A stretch of 42,271 nt of DNA from an uncultured Prochlorococcus sp. (GCA_902620895.1 CACNJU010000013.1:1-42271), one strand, 5' to 3'; counted from the first letter of the stretch, positions 1 through 9,526 are shown. Notes: a model not told the origin generated them from the sequence alone. Program-made: numbers and translations.

Positions 1-918
1 TTCTGAATCAGGGAGCCAAACTATAGCTTTTTTAGAAAGCATTGCGAAATCCTCAGCTAGTTTTCTTGAACTTTCAATAGCTTTAGAATTCATAATGATA
101 CCCAAGGCATCATCTAAATCATTTTTTTCAGAAAGTTCTCTGTTAATAAGGACAGACAAATTCTTATTTTCTTCTAAGGCATATAACACTGGTGCAGTAA
201 GATAACCACTTGCAAGATCGCTTACCGCAGGTTTCCCGAGTTGCTTATCATTTCCAGTAAAGTCAAGTATGTCATCTACTACTTGGAAAGCTAAACCAAT
301 ATTTTTGCCAAAATCATAAAGAGAAGTTAATTTCTCATCATCAAGATCACTTAAAACCCCTGCAGCTTTGCAGCTATTTGCAATTAATGAAGCAGTCTTA
401 CAGTAGCTTTTATTGATATATTTTGAAAAAGATTGAGCAGAGTCAAATCTATTTAGATTTTGTTTAATTTCACCTTCTGCTAAATCCATAATTACTCTAC
501 TGAGTAATTTTACTACATTTACATTATCAAGATTAGCAAGGTGCCAACTTGCTTGAGCGAATAAGAAATCACCTGCTAGAACAGCAACTCTGGTATTAAA
601 TCTGCTATGTACTGTATCTACACCTCTTCTTATAGAGGCCTCATCAACAACATCATCATGAACTAATGATGCTGTATGAATCATTTCAGTAATTTCAGCA
701 AGTCTTTTATGTTTACTAGTTAAAATAAATTTAGGAGATATTGCTTTTGAAATTAATAAGACGATACCCGGTCTAAGTCTTTTACCCCCAGCACTGAAAA
801 GATGTTCTGCTGCGGCTTGAAGAATTGGATGACCTGCTCCAATTAAATTTTTCAGTTCAAGAATAAGATCATCAAGATCATTTTCAACTGGTTGTAGTAG
901 TTCTGTTACTGTATTCAT
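1..918 (-). CDS. sds: All-trans polyprenyl (solanesyl-type) diphosphate synthase, 3' end cut
   Basis: Makes long all-trans prenyl diphosphates from isopentenyl diphosphate; in cyanobacteria this family supplies the plastoquinone side chain. 306 codons are visible from an ATG at 916-918; the C-terminus runs off the left edge, and family length near 320 suggests about 15-20 residues are missing. Two Asp-rich metal-binding motifs are present: DDVVDE near residues 88-93 and DDILDF near 215-220. A GKRLRP motif sits near residue 45-50, as in trans-prenyltransferases. An AGAGG Shine-Dalgarno (925-929, minus) lies 6 nt before the ATG and supports this start. It is the last visible gene of a minus-strand run, 27 nt after murI. 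Family is secure; product chain length (solanesyl versus shorter) is inferred from cyanobacterial relatives. Confidence 0.9.
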   Translation of the reverse strand, partial: MNTVTELLQPVENDLDDLILELKNLIGAGHPILQAAAEHLFSAGGKRLRPGIVLLISKAISPKFILTSKHKRLAEITEMIHTASLVHDDVVDEASIRRGVDTVHSRFNTRVAVLAGDFLFAQASWHLANLDNVNVVKLLSRVIMDLAEGEIKQNLNRFDSAQSFSKYINKSYCKTASLIANSCKAAGVLSDLDDEKLTSLYDFGKNIGLAFQVVDDILDFTGNDKQLGKPAVSDLASGYLTAPVLYALEENKNLSVLINRELSEKNDLDDALGIIMNSKAIESSRKLAEDFAMLSKKAIVWLPDSE

Positions 919-945
919 GATTGACCTCTTATATATATTAAGGAA

Positions 946-1740
946 TCAAACATTGCTTCGGAGGTTAACTAAACTAATTTCTTTATTAATTTCAAACCAA
1001 AATTTTACTTTTTTAAAAAATACATCTTTTTCTGAAGTAACAAAAAAGTCTACGTTTTCATAAGAAAGACCTTCATAACAGGCAGTTTTTGGAATTACAA
1101 AAGATTCATTAAATTTTTTTATTAATGCAACCGATGGATCAATGATTTTTATTTTTGAATCTAATTTTTTTCTCAAAAAGTCATAAATTAAAGGATAGTG
1201 ACTACATCCAAGTATTAATTCTTCAATATTTTTGTTTATTAATGGTGCTAAGTATAAATCTGAAAGATAATTTAACTTATCAAAATTCAATTTTTCTTTT
1301 TCAATTTCCGACACAAATTTTGGGCATTCTTGCTGAAATATGGTCGTATTCTTTTTTTTAGAGTTTATAGCGTTTTTATAATATGATGAGCGAACAGTAG
1401 TTTCTGTTGCCAGGACACCAATTACTTTTTTATCAACTATTTCCGATACTGAGTTTATAAGGTCAAAACAAGGAATCTTTAAATCATCTTCCAGAATATC
1501 AAGTGCACACGCATTGGTAGTGTTACAAGCTACTAAAAGTGCATCCAAATTCTTTTCAACAAAAAAATTGCAGATCTCCTTTGCAATAACTCTTATCTCT
1601 TTAAAATTTTTACTACCAAAAGGTATTCTTTTTGTATCCGCTAAATATAAAACTTCTACATCTTTACGTGTTTTTAGTAAAGAATTAAGGATAGTAAAAC
1701 CACCTATACCACTGTCAAATATGCCTACTTTAAGCTTCAC
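946..1740 (-). CDS. murI: Glutamate racemase
   Basis: Cytoplasmic enzyme converting L-glutamate to D-glutamate for peptidoglycan stem peptides. 264 residues, the normal family length. The family motifs are visible: DSGIGG at 9-14, ACNTTNA with catalytic Cys72, and LGCSHYPL with the second catalytic Cys179. The start overlaps the stop of the amiC gene by 4 nt (ATGA, 1737-1740), a typical translational-coupling arrangement, so a wall precursor enzyme and a wall hydrolase are made from one transcript. Ends in TGA 27 nt before the prenyl-diphosphate synthase. Nothing unusual in the protein. Confidence 0.95.
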   Translation of the reverse strand: MKLKVGIFDSGIGGFTILNSLLKTRKDVEVLYLADTKRIPFGSKNFKEIRVIAKEICNFFVEKNLDALLVACNTTNACALDILEDDLKIPCFDLINSVSEIVDKKVIGVLATETTVRSSYYKNAINSKKKNTTIFQQECPKFVSEIEKEKLNFDKLNYLSDLYLAPLINKNIEELILGCSHYPLIYDFLRKKLDSKIKIIDPSVALIKKFNESFVIPKTACYEGLSYENVDFFVTSEKDVFFKKVKFWFEINKEISLVNLRSNV

Positions 1741-2822
1741 CCTATTTTATAAAGATATTCAAGAATGCCTTTTGCAATTGCATAAGCTAATCTTTTACGG
1801 TGTGTTGTTTTTTCTAATCTTCTTGCATCTAATCTCCCAGTTAAAAATCCAACTTCCACAAGGACTGCAGGCATCCTAGTATTTTTAACTACGTAAAATC
1901 TACCTTGTTTAACACCTCGATCAGGACTCCCAGGAGAAACTCTTAGAATTTGCTTTTGAATTTTTTTCGCAAGTAACCTACCTCTCCAACCTCTGTAGTA
2001 AAAGGTTTCTAATCCATTAATGTCCCTTCTTTTCCCTCTAGAAGCATTTGCATGAATACTTACAAAGATATCTGCATCCGTATTGTTAGCAAAGGAAACT
2101 CTTGGAGGTAAATCCAAGTCAACTTCATTTTTTCTGGTTAATTTTACCTTGACACCTTTCTCAGACAGTAAATTTTTAACCATTTTGGAAACCTCAAGTA
2201 CAACATCTGTTTCCCTAATACCACCAATACCTATTGCTCCTGGATCAGGGCCTCCATGCCCTGGGTCAATCACAACCAAAAATTTGTTTCGTTTTACGTC
2301 TGGTAACTTTAAGTAATGAAAATCATTTTTCTTCTTATGAAGAAATTTTTGATTTTCTTTAATATTCACTAACCTCTTACCAACTATACCTTCGCTAATC
2401 TTCTTAAAAGTATATTTTCGATTAAATAGTTTAATTCTCCACCTGTTTTGATCTAAACCAACCAGTCGCCAAGAAAAAGGTTGCAAATAAGTATCTTCCT
2501 TAAATTCAATTACTAGTCTTGTTTTACCCTTATTTGGTTTACCTAATCTAATTTCTTTTACTGGGCCATTACCTTTAATTATTCTTGGATTTTTTAATTC
2601 TCCTGGAAAATCTATCCAAAATCGATCACCAGATATTTGGTTAGCCTTCTGAAAGTATGCTTTTAAATTTGTATTTGATTTAGTTCTTAATTCTAAAACC
2701 CCATTAGCGTTTAACTCCCATGCAGCCAGAGCACTTGCAGATTTAACTGGGAGGGTTGAAGAATTTAAAAATAAAAAAACGGATAAACAACGAAAAAGTT
2801 TATTATCTAAAAACTTTATCAT
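1737..2822 (-). CDS. amiC: N-acetylmuramoyl-L-alanine amidase with AMIN domain
   Basis: Zinc amidase that cuts the bond between MurNAc and the stem peptide, used in septum splitting and cell-wall remodelling. 361 residues. Residues 1-30 look like an export signal (hydrophobic stretch 10-22), so it should act in the periplasm. Residues about 35-135 resemble an AMIN localisation domain. The Amidase_3 catalytic domain spans about 180-358, with likely zinc ligands His189 (DPGHGG), Glu204 (RETD) and His257 (SIHANA) and catalytic Glu323 (VEVGF). Overlaps murI by 4 nt downstream and shares 1 nt with the nitrilase gene upstream (TAATG), so it lies in a tight operon. The split among AmiA/B/C is not decided by the sequence. 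Confidence 0.93.
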   Translation of the reverse strand: MIKFLDNKLFRCLSVFLFLNSSTLPVKSASALAAWELNANGVLELRTKSNTNLKAYFQKANQISGDRFWIDFPGELKNPRIIKGNGPVKEIRLGKPNKGKTRLVIEFKEDTYLQPFSWRLVGLDQNRWRIKLFNRKYTFKKISEGIVGKRLVNIKENQKFLHKKKNDFHYLKLPDVKRNKFLVVIDPGHGGPDPGAIGIGGIRETDVVLEVSKMVKNLLSEKGVKVKLTRKNEVDLDLPPRVSFANNTDADIFVSIHANASRGKRRDINGLETFYYRGWRGRLLAKKIQKQILRVSPGSPDRGVKQGRFYVVKNTRMPAVLVEVGFLTGRLDARRLEKTTHRKRLAYAIAKGILEYLYKIG

Positions 2823-3649
2823 TAGTTTGAAAACAATTTGTTTTTTCTATGTTTAAGGCTAGGCATCTGCTCCCTAATTTTCTTTACTCTTTCTTTATCA
2901 GCAGGTGCTATTGCCGCTCCCTGAGTTTTTCCTGCATCAGATAAAACTGTACCCCATGGATCAATTACCATTGCATGGCCATGACTTTGTCTTCTTCCAT
3001 AATGGATCCCAGTCTGAGCTGGAGCAACTACATATGCGGTATTCTCAATTGCTCTTGCTTGTAATAGGATTTGCCAATGATCTTTTCCAGTAAATGCTGT
3101 AAAAGCTGCGGGAATCATAATTAGCTCTGCACCATTAGAAGACAAATATCTATAGAGCTCAGGAAATCTAACGTCGTAACAAATCGATAATCCTATTTTG
3201 CATAAACCCGGAACATCTACAACAGGTGGATACTCTGCCCCAGATAAAATAGTTGATGATTCCTTGTATAAATTTCCATCTGGCAAATCAACATCAAACA
3301 AATGAATCTTGTCGTATTTTGCCAAAATCTGTCCATCTTTCCCAAATAAGGCGGACCTATTAAAAGTATGGCTGTCATCACCAGCAGGGACAGGATAGCC
3401 TCCCCCCAAAAGAAATACTTGATATCTTTGTGACATAGTTTTTAAAAAATTTGCACACTTCTCTGACAATTCAGAAGCTAATCTAAGTTTTTCATCATCT
3501 CCTCCTAAAAAAGCAAAATTCTCAGGTAATCCTATTAACTCAGCACCTCTTCTAGCAGCTAATTCAATCTGTTCTTCTGCTTCAGTAAAATTTACTTCAA
3601 CATTTGAAGTACTTGTAATTTGCAATGCAGCTACCAAAAAATCAGTCAA
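2822..3649 (-). CDS. Nitrilase-superfamily amidohydrolase (Nit1/NitB-like, probably deaminated-glutathione amidase)
   Basis: Carbon-nitrogen hydrolase of 275 residues with the complete Glu-Lys-Cys triad: Glu43 (LPENFAF), Lys114 (YDKIHLFD) and Cys157 (SICYDVRFPELYR). The RFPELYR and MVIDPWGTV stretches match the Nit branch that hydrolyses deaminated glutathione, a repair reaction that removes the side product of transaminases acting on glutathione. That substrate is inferred from family resemblance; a generic omega-amidase is the alternative. The start is TTG (3647-3649), supported by an AGGAGT Shine-Dalgarno 6 nt upstream and the absence of a better in-frame start. Lies 30 nt after comB and shares 1 nt with amiC. 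Confidence 0.88.
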   Translation of the reverse strand: MTDFLVAALQITSTSNVEVNFTEAEEQIELAARRGAELIGLPENFAFLGGDDEKLRLASELSEKCANFLKTMSQRYQVFLLGGGYPVPAGDDSHTFNRSALFGKDGQILAKYDKIHLFDVDLPDGNLYKESSTILSGAEYPPVVDVPGLCKIGLSICYDVRFPELYRYLSSNGAELIMIPAAFTAFTGKDHWQILLQARAIENTAYVVAPAQTGIHYGRRQSHGHAMVIDPWGTVLSDAGKTQGAAIAPADKERVKKIREQMPSLKHRKNKLFSN

Positions 3650-3655
3650 GACTTT

Positions 3656-3661
3656 ACTCCT
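3656..3661 (-). promoter_or_regulatory. Shine-Dalgarno AGGAGT supporting a TTG start
   Basis: On the minus strand AGGAGT is followed by a 6-nt spacer and then TTG at 3649-3647. Strong ribosome-binding sites are uncommon in this AT-rich genome, so it supports the non-ATG start of the nitrilase-family gene. Confidence 0.7.
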
Positions 3662-3679
3662 AATGAACCAATTCGTAAA

Positions 3680-4414
3680 TCATGAGGCACGAATCACACC
3701 TCTTTCAACTTGAGCCGGAACAATATCTAAGCAATCAAGTTCAGAGCAACATTTAAAATCATCCTCATAATCTCCAAGACTTGTCAATCTTTTGCCATGG
3801 GTTGCTGTTTTTAAACATCTCAAAATATCATTTTTCCAAAAATCCCAAAGTGCCAAAGCAGCTTGTAATTCGTCATTAAGAATATTAATTTCTAAATCAC
3901 AGTTATCTTTTAGGTATGAGGCCAAAGCACCAGCAGCTAATGAATCCTCAAGTGAATAAGAGCCTTCCCAACCACTCCCAAGTATTAAAACATTTTCACT
4001 TTTTAATGAAATGATTTTTTCAGCAACTGCTTTCCTATTTGGAAGACCCATAGCAAATAAATGCTTAGCATTTTGAACTTTTCGCAATGATTTAGTCCCA
4101 TTAGTCGTACTCATAAATAATCTTTTACCATTAACAACTTTTTTTGTAACTGATAAAGGAGAATTTCCTAAATCAAAACCCTCAATCTTCTTTCCGCCTC
4201 TCTCTCCAAGCATTAGTCTTTTTTCAGCTTGCCACTTAATTGCAGATTCTTTTAATAAATCTAAATCTGCAAAAACTTGTATTGAATCAGCTCCATTTTT
4301 TAAAGCCCAAGAAATTGTGGTTGTAGCTCTTAAAACATCAATGACCACTGCAATTTCGGGATCTATTTCTGGAACATCCTTTGCAACGTGATAATAAGTA
4401 AGATTAATAATCAA
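3680..4414 (-). CDS. comB: 2-phosphosulfolactate phosphatase family (ComB)
   Basis: 244-residue ComB-family protein. In archaea ComB dephosphorylates 2-phosphosulfolactate on the coenzyme M route; cyanobacteria keep a homologue but do not make coenzyme M, so the true cyanobacterial substrate is uncertain. Family signatures are present: VVIDVLRATTTI near residues 23-34, LGERGGKKIEGFDLGNSP near 68-85, and STTNGTKSL near 103-111. The only canonical start in frame is TTG at 4414-4412, but AAAGGA lies directly against it with no spacer (see findings), so the exact start is open. It heads the comB-nit-amiC-murI-prenyl synthase run and faces aroA. Confidence 0.88.
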   Translation of the reverse strand: MIINLTYYHVAKDVPEIDPEIAVVIDVLRATTTISWALKNGADSIQVFADLDLLKESAIKWQAEKRLMLGERGGKKIEGFDLGNSPLSVTKKVVNGKRLFMSTTNGTKSLRKVQNAKHLFAMGLPNRKAVAEKIISLKSENVLILGSGWEGSYSLEDSLAAGALASYLKDNCDLEINILNDELQAALALWDFWKNDILRCLKTATHGKRLTSLGDYEDDFKCCSELDCLDIVPAQVERGVIRAS

Positions 4415-4430
4415 TCCTTTTTCTAGCTTT

Positions 4431-4436
4431 ATTATA
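4431..4436 (-). promoter_or_regulatory. Probable -10 element for comB operon
   Basis: A perfect TATAAT on the minus strand, in the 126-nt divergent gap between comB and aroA. A start site about 7 nt downstream would leave a leader of only around 10 nt before the comB TTG. I see no -35 match at 17 nt, as is common for AT-rich Prochlorococcus promoters. Confidence 0.5.
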
Positions 4437-4491
4437 GAAAACAGTTACTTAATTTGATTATTTTTTTTAAAAAACAAACTTATTGATAATA

Positions 4492-4497
4492 TATAAC
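4492..4497 (+). promoter_or_regulatory. Possible -10 element for aroA
   Basis: TATAAC on the plus strand within an AT-rich run. Transcription from it would begin near 4504, leaving roughly 37 nt of leader before the ATG at 4541. It would also exclude the upstream in-frame TTG at 4502 as a start. Match is weak and the region is AT-rich, so chance is possible. Confidence 0.3.
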
Positions 4498-4540
4498 TAA
4501 TTTGTTTTTACAGAAATTTTATCAAGTATTTAATTTGAAA

Positions 4541-5851
4541 ATGAATGATATCCGCACAATAAAAGGTGGAGTTAACTTAAAAGGAAAAGTAAAAGTACCT
4601 GGAGATAAATCTATTTCTCATAGAGCTTTAATAATAGGAAGTATTGCTAAGGGTGATACGACTATTGAGGGGTTTTTACATTCTGAAGATCCACTTTCAA
4701 CTGCTGATTGTCTTAGAAAATTAGGTGTAGACATACCAGAAATAAAAGAAAATGAGCCTTTCACTATTTCAGGCTTGGGTCTTGATGGTTTTAAAGAGCC
4801 TAAGGAAATTTTAAATTGCGGAAATTCTGGAACCACCATGAGATTATTAATGGGGTTACTTGCCGGTCAAGAAGGCAAGAATTTTATCTTAACAGGTGAC
4901 ATTTCTCTTAATGAAAGGCCAATGGGGAGAGTTAGCAAACCATTATCATTGATGGGTGGAAAAATCTTTGGTAGAGAAAAAGGTAACAAAGCTCCAATAT
5001 CAATTGATGGGAATAAACTAAAAGGATGTGTTATTGGAACCCCTGTAGCTAGTGCTCAAATAAAATCTGCGATCTTATTGGCAGGCCTCAAAGCTTCTGG
5101 AACTACTTCTGTTATTGAACCAGCATCTTCAAGAGATCATACTGAAAGAATGTTAAAAGCATTTGGAGCAGACATTAGTATCAGGGGAGAATTAGGAAGA
5201 AATCTAGTTATCAAGTCAGGGGGGAATTTAATTGGCCAGAAAATATTGATTCCTGGAGACATAAGCTCTGCTTCTTTTTGGATGATTGCTGCATCTATTG
5301 TTCCAAATTCAGAGGTTTTAATTCAAAATGTCGGATTAAATCCCACTAGAACAGGGATTTTAAATGTAATGGATTCAATGGGGTGCAATTATGAGATTTT
5401 AGATAAATCGACTATTGCAGGTGAACCTATAGGATCCATTAAAGTAAAGACTTCAAATAATTTAAGATCATTCACTATTGAAGGAGATATTCTCCCAAAA
5501 CTTATAGATGAAATTCCTATCCTTACTGTGGCTGCCTGTTTTTGTAATGGATTTTCTGAAATTAAGGATGCACAAGAATTAAGAGTTAAGGAGACAGATC
5601 GATTAAAAGTCATGGCACGACAATTAAAAAAATTCGGTGCTGAAATAACAGAAAAAGAGGATGGGCTAATTATTCATGGTCAATCAAAATTTCATCCTGC
5701 GGAGGTAGACAGTGAGACAGATCATCGAGTAGCAATGAGTCTTGCTATTGCTTCACTGCTAGCCAAAGGTACCTCAAAAATCATGAGGGCAGATGCAGCT
5801 AGCGTCTCCTATCCCACTTTTTGGGAAGAGCTGGCCAAACTAACTAACTAG
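4541..5851 (+). CDS. aroA: 3-phosphoshikimate 1-carboxyvinyltransferase (EPSP synthase)
   Basis: Joins shikimate-3-phosphate and phosphoenolpyruvate to give EPSP, step six of the chorismate pathway to aromatic amino acids and quinones. With the ATG at 4541 the protein has 436 residues, the usual length. Motifs: [11 protein letters not shown] at 20-30 with the active-site Lys, [11 protein letters not shown] near 93-103, NERPMGR near 125-131, RDHTERML near 200-207 and KETDRLK near 350-356. An in-frame TTG at 4502 would add 13 residues before the conserved domain; I prefer the ATG because the extension is not family-like and a likely -10 sits just upstream of the TTG. First gene of a plus-strand run; the next start follows after 12 nt. 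Confidence 0.95.
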   Translation: MNDIRTIKGGVNLKGKVKVPGDKSISHRALIIGSIAKGDTTIEGFLHSEDPLSTADCLRKLGVDIPEIKENEPFTISGLGLDGFKEPKEILNCGNSGTTMRLLMGLLAGQEGKNFILTGDISLNERPMGRVSKPLSLMGGKIFGREKGNKAPISIDGNKLKGCVIGTPVASAQIKSAILLAGLKASGTTSVIEPASSRDHTERMLKAFGADISIRGELGRNLVIKSGGNLIGQKILIPGDISSASFWMIAASIVPNSEVLIQNVGLNPTRTGILNVMDSMGCNYEILDKSTIAGEPIGSIKVKTSNNLRSFTIEGDILPKLIDEIPILTVAACFCNGFSEIKDAQELRVKETDRLKVMARQLKKFGAEITEKEDGLIIHGQSKFHPAEVDSETDHRVAMSLAIASLLAKGTSKIMRADAASVSYPTFWEELAKLTN

Positions 5852-5863
5852 CCTAAAAAGTTT

Positions 5864-6769
5864 TTGTCTGAATTAATAGAAGTTTTAACTAAAGATGGTA
5901 GTTACTCTTTAAGAAGTGTTTTTTTTCAAGAGAACTTCCATAGTTTGTTGGGCGCATTAGAGGAAACAAAGTCAAAATTTACAGCTACTTCTCATTTGAA
6001 AAGATTTAAGGGAAAATCTCTTAATGTTTTGGATATATGTTTTGGTTTAGGATACAATTCCGCTTCTTTATTAGATGAATTAATTAAACAAAAATCGTAT
6101 TTAAATTTGTATGCTTTGGAGATTGATAAAAAGCCTCTTGAATATTCGCTTAAAAATGAATCTTTCCATAAATTATGGGCTCCAAAAGTAAAAACAATAT
6201 TTGAATCACTCTATCGAAAAAATTACTTTGAGGATCAATTTTTTAAATGTAGTGTTTTATGGGGTGATGCCAGAGAAAAAATCAACATTATTCCTTCATC
6301 TATTAAATTCGATCTGATTTATTTAGATGGTTTTTCTCCTCAAAAATGCCCACAAGTATGGACAATTGAATTTTTATCTAAAGTCACAAAAAGACTTAAA
6401 TCTCAGGGTTATTTAATTACTTATTCTTCTTCAGCGGCAGTAAGAAAAACTTTAAGAAATCTTGGATTAGAAATTTTTACTATTAAGCCAAGTTTTCAAA
6501 AGAGAACTTTTTGGAGTCAGGGAACTGTCGCAATATCAAAATTTGATAAGAATAAATTGAAACCTAATTTCAATTTTGAAAAGTTATCTTTGATGGAAGA
6601 AGAACATCTCTTAACTAAAGCTAGTATTCCATATAGAGATGAAGATTTGAACTCAAGTAAAGACGATATAATCAGTAGAAGATTAGATGAGCAATTATTC
6701 TCAAATTTATTATCTACAAATAAATGGAGAGAGAAGTGGGGAATGACGAAGTTATCCGTTAAGAGTTAG
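5864..6769 (+). CDS. MnmC2-like tRNA (5-methylaminomethyl-2-thiouridine-34) methyltransferase, stand-alone
   Basis: 301-residue SAM-dependent methyltransferase of the DUF752/MnmC N-terminal family, which does the last methylation to mnm5(s2)U at the tRNA wobble position. Visible: SAM loop [11 protein letters not shown] at 56-66, acidic residue in ALEIDKK (84-90), WGDAREK at 133-139, and the family signature [13 protein letters not shown] at 155-167. The FAD-oxidase half of bifunctional enterobacterial MnmC is absent, so the substrate would be the 5-aminomethyl tRNA made directly by the MnmEG route; that is inference. Start is TTG at 5864, 12 nt after aroA; no ATG lies before the conserved region. 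glmU follows after 25 nt. Confidence 0.8.
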   Translation: MSELIEVLTKDGSYSLRSVFFQENFHSLLGALEETKSKFTATSHLKRFKGKSLNVLDICFGLGYNSASLLDELIKQKSYLNLYALEIDKKPLEYSLKNESFHKLWAPKVKTIFESLYRKNYFEDQFFKCSVLWGDAREKINIIPSSIKFDLIYLDGFSPQKCPQVWTIEFLSKVTKRLKSQGYLITYSSSAAVRKTLRNLGLEIFTIKPSFQKRTFWSQGTVAISKFDKNKLKPNFNFEKLSLMEEEHLLTKASIPYRDEDLNSSKDDIISRRLDEQLFSNLLSTNKWREKWGMTKLSVKS

Positions 6770-6794
6770 ATTTAAATTAGGATTTCAAAGAAAC

Positions 6795-8144
6795 ATGTTA
6801 AGTGTTGCGATATTAGCTGCAGGCAAGGGCACTAGGATGGAAAGCTCAGTACCAAAAGTTTTACATAAAATTTCTGGCAAAAGTCTTCTACAAAGAGTAA
6901 TTGATTCATGTCTCGAATTAAAGCCTGATAAAATTTTCATAATTACTGGACATAAATCAAAAGAAGTAAAAAAGTCAATCCCAAAAGATAAAAGAATCCA
7001 TGTTGTTGTTCAAGAACCTCAATCAGGAACTGGCCATGCTATCCAGGTACTTTGTAAAGAAGTAAAAAAACATGAAGGAAAACTTTTAGTACTTAACGGC
7101 GATGTGCCACTCATTAAGCCTAGTACTTTAAAAAGACTTTTTTATTTACACGATTCAAAAAATGCTGATGTTTCTTTAATTACAACAAAAAAAACAAATC
7201 CTCATGGATATGGCAGAGTTTTTTTGAAGGGGGATTTCATAGAAAGAATTGTTGAAGAAAAAGATTGCAATGATTTAGAGAGAGAAAATCCATTAATAAA
7301 TTCAGGTGTTTACTGTTTTAACTGGGGTAACTTATCAGAAATAATTAATACATTGCAAAGCAATAATAACCAAAAAGAGATTTACTTAACAGATACAATA
7401 TCTTTACTCAAAAATTCCTTAAGTCTCGAGGTTGAGGATAATGGAGAGCTTCAAGGAATTAATAACAGAATTCAACTATCAGAGTGCGAGGAATGTATTC
7501 AGAATTCAATTAAAGAAAAGCATATGCTTAATGGTGTAACTTTTATAAATAAAGCAAGTTGTTCAATTAGTGAAGAAGCTGAAATTGGGAAGGATGTAAT
7601 CATAGAGGCTAATACACATATAAGAGGAAATACGAAAATAAATAGTAATTGCATTATCGGTCCAAATACTTTTATTGAGAATTCTAATGTGGGATTTCAA
7701 TGTGAAATTTCAAACTCTACTATTTATGATTCTCAGATAATAGATCATATAAAAATTGGCCCTTATAGTCATATAAGACCTAATTCCAAAATTTCTTCCT
7801 ATAGCAAAATAGGTAATTTTGTTGAGATCAAAAATAGTCAACTAGAAGAAGAATCTAAAGTAAATCATCTTAGTTATATTGGTGATTCTATTATTGGAAG
7901 AAGTACAAATATTGGAGCAGGCACTATTACTGCAAATTTTGACGGACAGAAAAAATATCAAACAAAAATTGGTAAAAATTCCAGTATTGGAGCAAACACA
8001 GTTTTTGTAGCGCCAATAAATCTAGGGCAATCAGTAACAACAGGTGCTGGTTCAGTAATCACAAAAGACTCTAAAGATAATTCATTAGCGATCTCAAGAA
8101 CTAAGCAAGTAAATATAGAGAATTGGAAAAAAAAGAAATCCTGA
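6795..8144 (+). CDS. glmU: Bifunctional GlmU: glucosamine-1-phosphate acetyltransferase / UDP-GlcNAc pyrophosphorylase
   Basis: Makes UDP-N-acetylglucosamine, the sugar nucleotide for peptidoglycan and lipopolysaccharide. 449 residues. The N-terminal uridylyltransferase domain (1-~230) carries LAAGKGTRM at 8-16 and the PKVLHK lysine; QSGTGHA lies near 76-82 and NGDVPL near 101-106. The C-terminal half (~250-440) is a left-handed beta helix of hexapeptide repeats, with IGPYSHIRP and NHLSYIGD, the latter holding the expected catalytic His. ATG start, 25 nt after the tRNA methyltransferase. Its stop lies 1 nt from the stop of convergent murF. Confidence 0.96.
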   Translation: MLSVAILAAGKGTRMESSVPKVLHKISGKSLLQRVIDSCLELKPDKIFIITGHKSKEVKKSIPKDKRIHVVVQEPQSGTGHAIQVLCKEVKKHEGKLLVLNGDVPLIKPSTLKRLFYLHDSKNADVSLITTKKTNPHGYGRVFLKGDFIERIVEEKDCNDLERENPLINSGVYCFNWGNLSEIINTLQSNNNQKEIYLTDTISLLKNSLSLEVEDNGELQGINNRIQLSECEECIQNSIKEKHMLNGVTFINKASCSISEEAEIGKDVIIEANTHIRGNTKINSNCIIGPNTFIENSNVGFQCEISNSTIYDSQIIDHIKIGPYSHIRPNSKISSYSKIGNFVEIKNSQLEEESKVNHLSYIGDSIIGRSTNIGAGTITANFDGQKKYQTKIGKNSSIGANTVFVAPINLGQSVTTGAGSVITKDSKDNSLAISRTKQVNIENWKKKKS

Positions 8145-8145
8145 T

Positions 8146-9519
8146 CTAGTTAATTAATTCAATAATTTTTTCAAGTTGCCAACATCTGCTCCCTTTTATA
8201 AGAATAGAGTCACCTTTTTTTGTAGATTTGTTTATCTCTTGAGGTACATCTTTAATATTATTTAAAACTAAGAATTTTTTCTTATCTTTTAGATAATTGG
8301 TGTAAATTTTTTCAGTTTCTTTATCGCAAATAAATAAACATTTTTGTATATCTGAATTATTTATTAAGTTGAATATTTCTTTATGATATTTTTCAGATTC
8401 TTCTCCCAATTCTTGCATACTTCCAAATATGAAAAATTTATTTCTCGGCTTTTCAAGCAGGTTTTTAATACATGCTTTTACTGACTCTGGCGAAGCATTA
8501 TATGATTCATCATATATTGTTGTTTTTACTGATTTAAGAATATTATTCCTTCCATCTAAACTTACAAAATCAAATTTATTAAAACTTGCAAAATCAATGC
8601 CTAGCTCTTTAGCAACTGCATAAGCAAATAAGAAATTCGAAGCATTGTGAAATCCCTCAAATGAAATTTCAAAGGTATTTTCTTCAATTAAGATTGTTTT
8701 ATTCGAAGGATTATAAAATCCTCGCAAATTATCATCTTTCTTAAATCTCTCCTTTTGATTTTCTATATTTAATAGTTTTACTTTTATCACTCTACCTTTC
8801 CAAAATTCTTTTAAAGTTTTTTCTAGGAATGGATCATTTGCTGGAATTATTACAACTCCTTCCGGATTTAAGAACTTACTAATTTCACACTTTGCATAAG
8901 TAATATTTTTTTTTGAGCCTAACAATCCAATATGAGCTGTGCCAATGTTTGTAATAACTGCAATATCAGGTTCACTATATTTAGATAAATTCTCTATCTG
9001 TCCAAGACCTCTCATCCCCATCTCTAGAACTAAAACTTTATCTTCTATATCTGTAGCAAGAATAGTAAGACCAACTCCAATCTCATTGTTGAAATTTGCA
9101 TGAGATAATTTAATTCTTCCAAGTTTATTTAAAACTCCGCCAATCATTTCTTTGGTTGTTGTTTTACCCACTGAGCCAGTTATTGCAACAATAGGAATAT
9201 TTAATTTTTTTCTTTTTAGCAATGCTAATTTTTGAAATGCCTCTGTTGTGTCATCTACAACCCAATAAGGAAAATTACTAGGAAGTAATCTCTGCATCCC
9301 TTTTTTAATTACAACAGATTTAACTCCTTTATTTAAAACCTCTGGAAGAAAAATATGTCCGTCAAAATTTTTACCCTTGATAGCTATAAAAAGATCATTT
9401 TTTAATAAAGTTCTACTATCAATACTTACATTCTTAAAATTTAAAAAATCTATTTTCCCGTCGCTCAGATTTCTAATATCTCCCAAAACATCGTTTAATT
9501 CTGATAGAGAGTATTCCAT
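8146..9519 (-). CDS. murF: UDP-N-acetylmuramoyl-tripeptide--D-alanyl-D-alanine ligase
   Basis: Adds D-Ala-D-Ala to the UDP-MurNAc tripeptide, the last cytoplasmic step in making the peptidoglycan monomer. 457 residues in the three-domain Mur ligase order: UDP-substrate domain 1-~105, ATPase domain with P-loop TGSVGKTTT at 114-122 and NFNNEIGVGLT, then the C-terminal ligase domain with DESYNASPESV. EMGMRG of the central domain is also present. Starts 7 nt after the glgA stop, so it is likely the last gene of a menD-menB-glgA-murF transcript, and ends tail-to-tail with glmU. Confidence 0.94.
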   Translation of the reverse strand: MEYSLSELNDVLGDIRNLSDGKIDFLNFKNVSIDSRTLLKNDLFIAIKGKNFDGHIFLPEVLNKGVKSVVIKKGMQRLLPSNFPYWVVDDTTEAFQKLALLKRKKLNIPIVAITGSVGKTTTKEMIGGVLNKLGRIKLSHANFNNEIGVGLTILATDIEDKVLVLEMGMRGLGQIENLSKYSEPDIAVITNIGTAHIGLLGSKKNITYAKCEISKFLNPEGVVIIPANDPFLEKTLKEFWKGRVIKVKLLNIENQKERFKKDDNLRGFYNPSNKTILIEENTFEISFEGFHNASNFLFAYAVAKELGIDFASFNKFDFVSLDGRNNILKSVKTTIYDESYNASPESVKACIKNLLEKPRNKFFIFGSMQELGEESEKYHKEIFNLINNSDIQKCLFICDKETEKIYTNYLKDKKKFLVLNNIKDVPQEINKSTKKGDSILIKGSRCWQLEKIIELIN

Positions 9520-9526
9520 TAAAAAA

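Noticed and set aside
1514..1879. 121-codon frame on the plus strand across the murI-amiC junction
   Set aside because: It is fully antisense to two clearly functional enzymes with intact motifs, and its product has no recognisable domain.
4480..4500. Fur-like GATAAT run upstream of aroA
   Set aside because: Only one hexamer-like unit in AT-rich sequence, and neighbouring genes are not iron-related.
4502..4540. Upstream TTG extension of aroA by 13 residues
   Set aside because: The ATG at 4541 gives the family length, and a likely -10 at 4492-4497 would place transcription start after the TTG.
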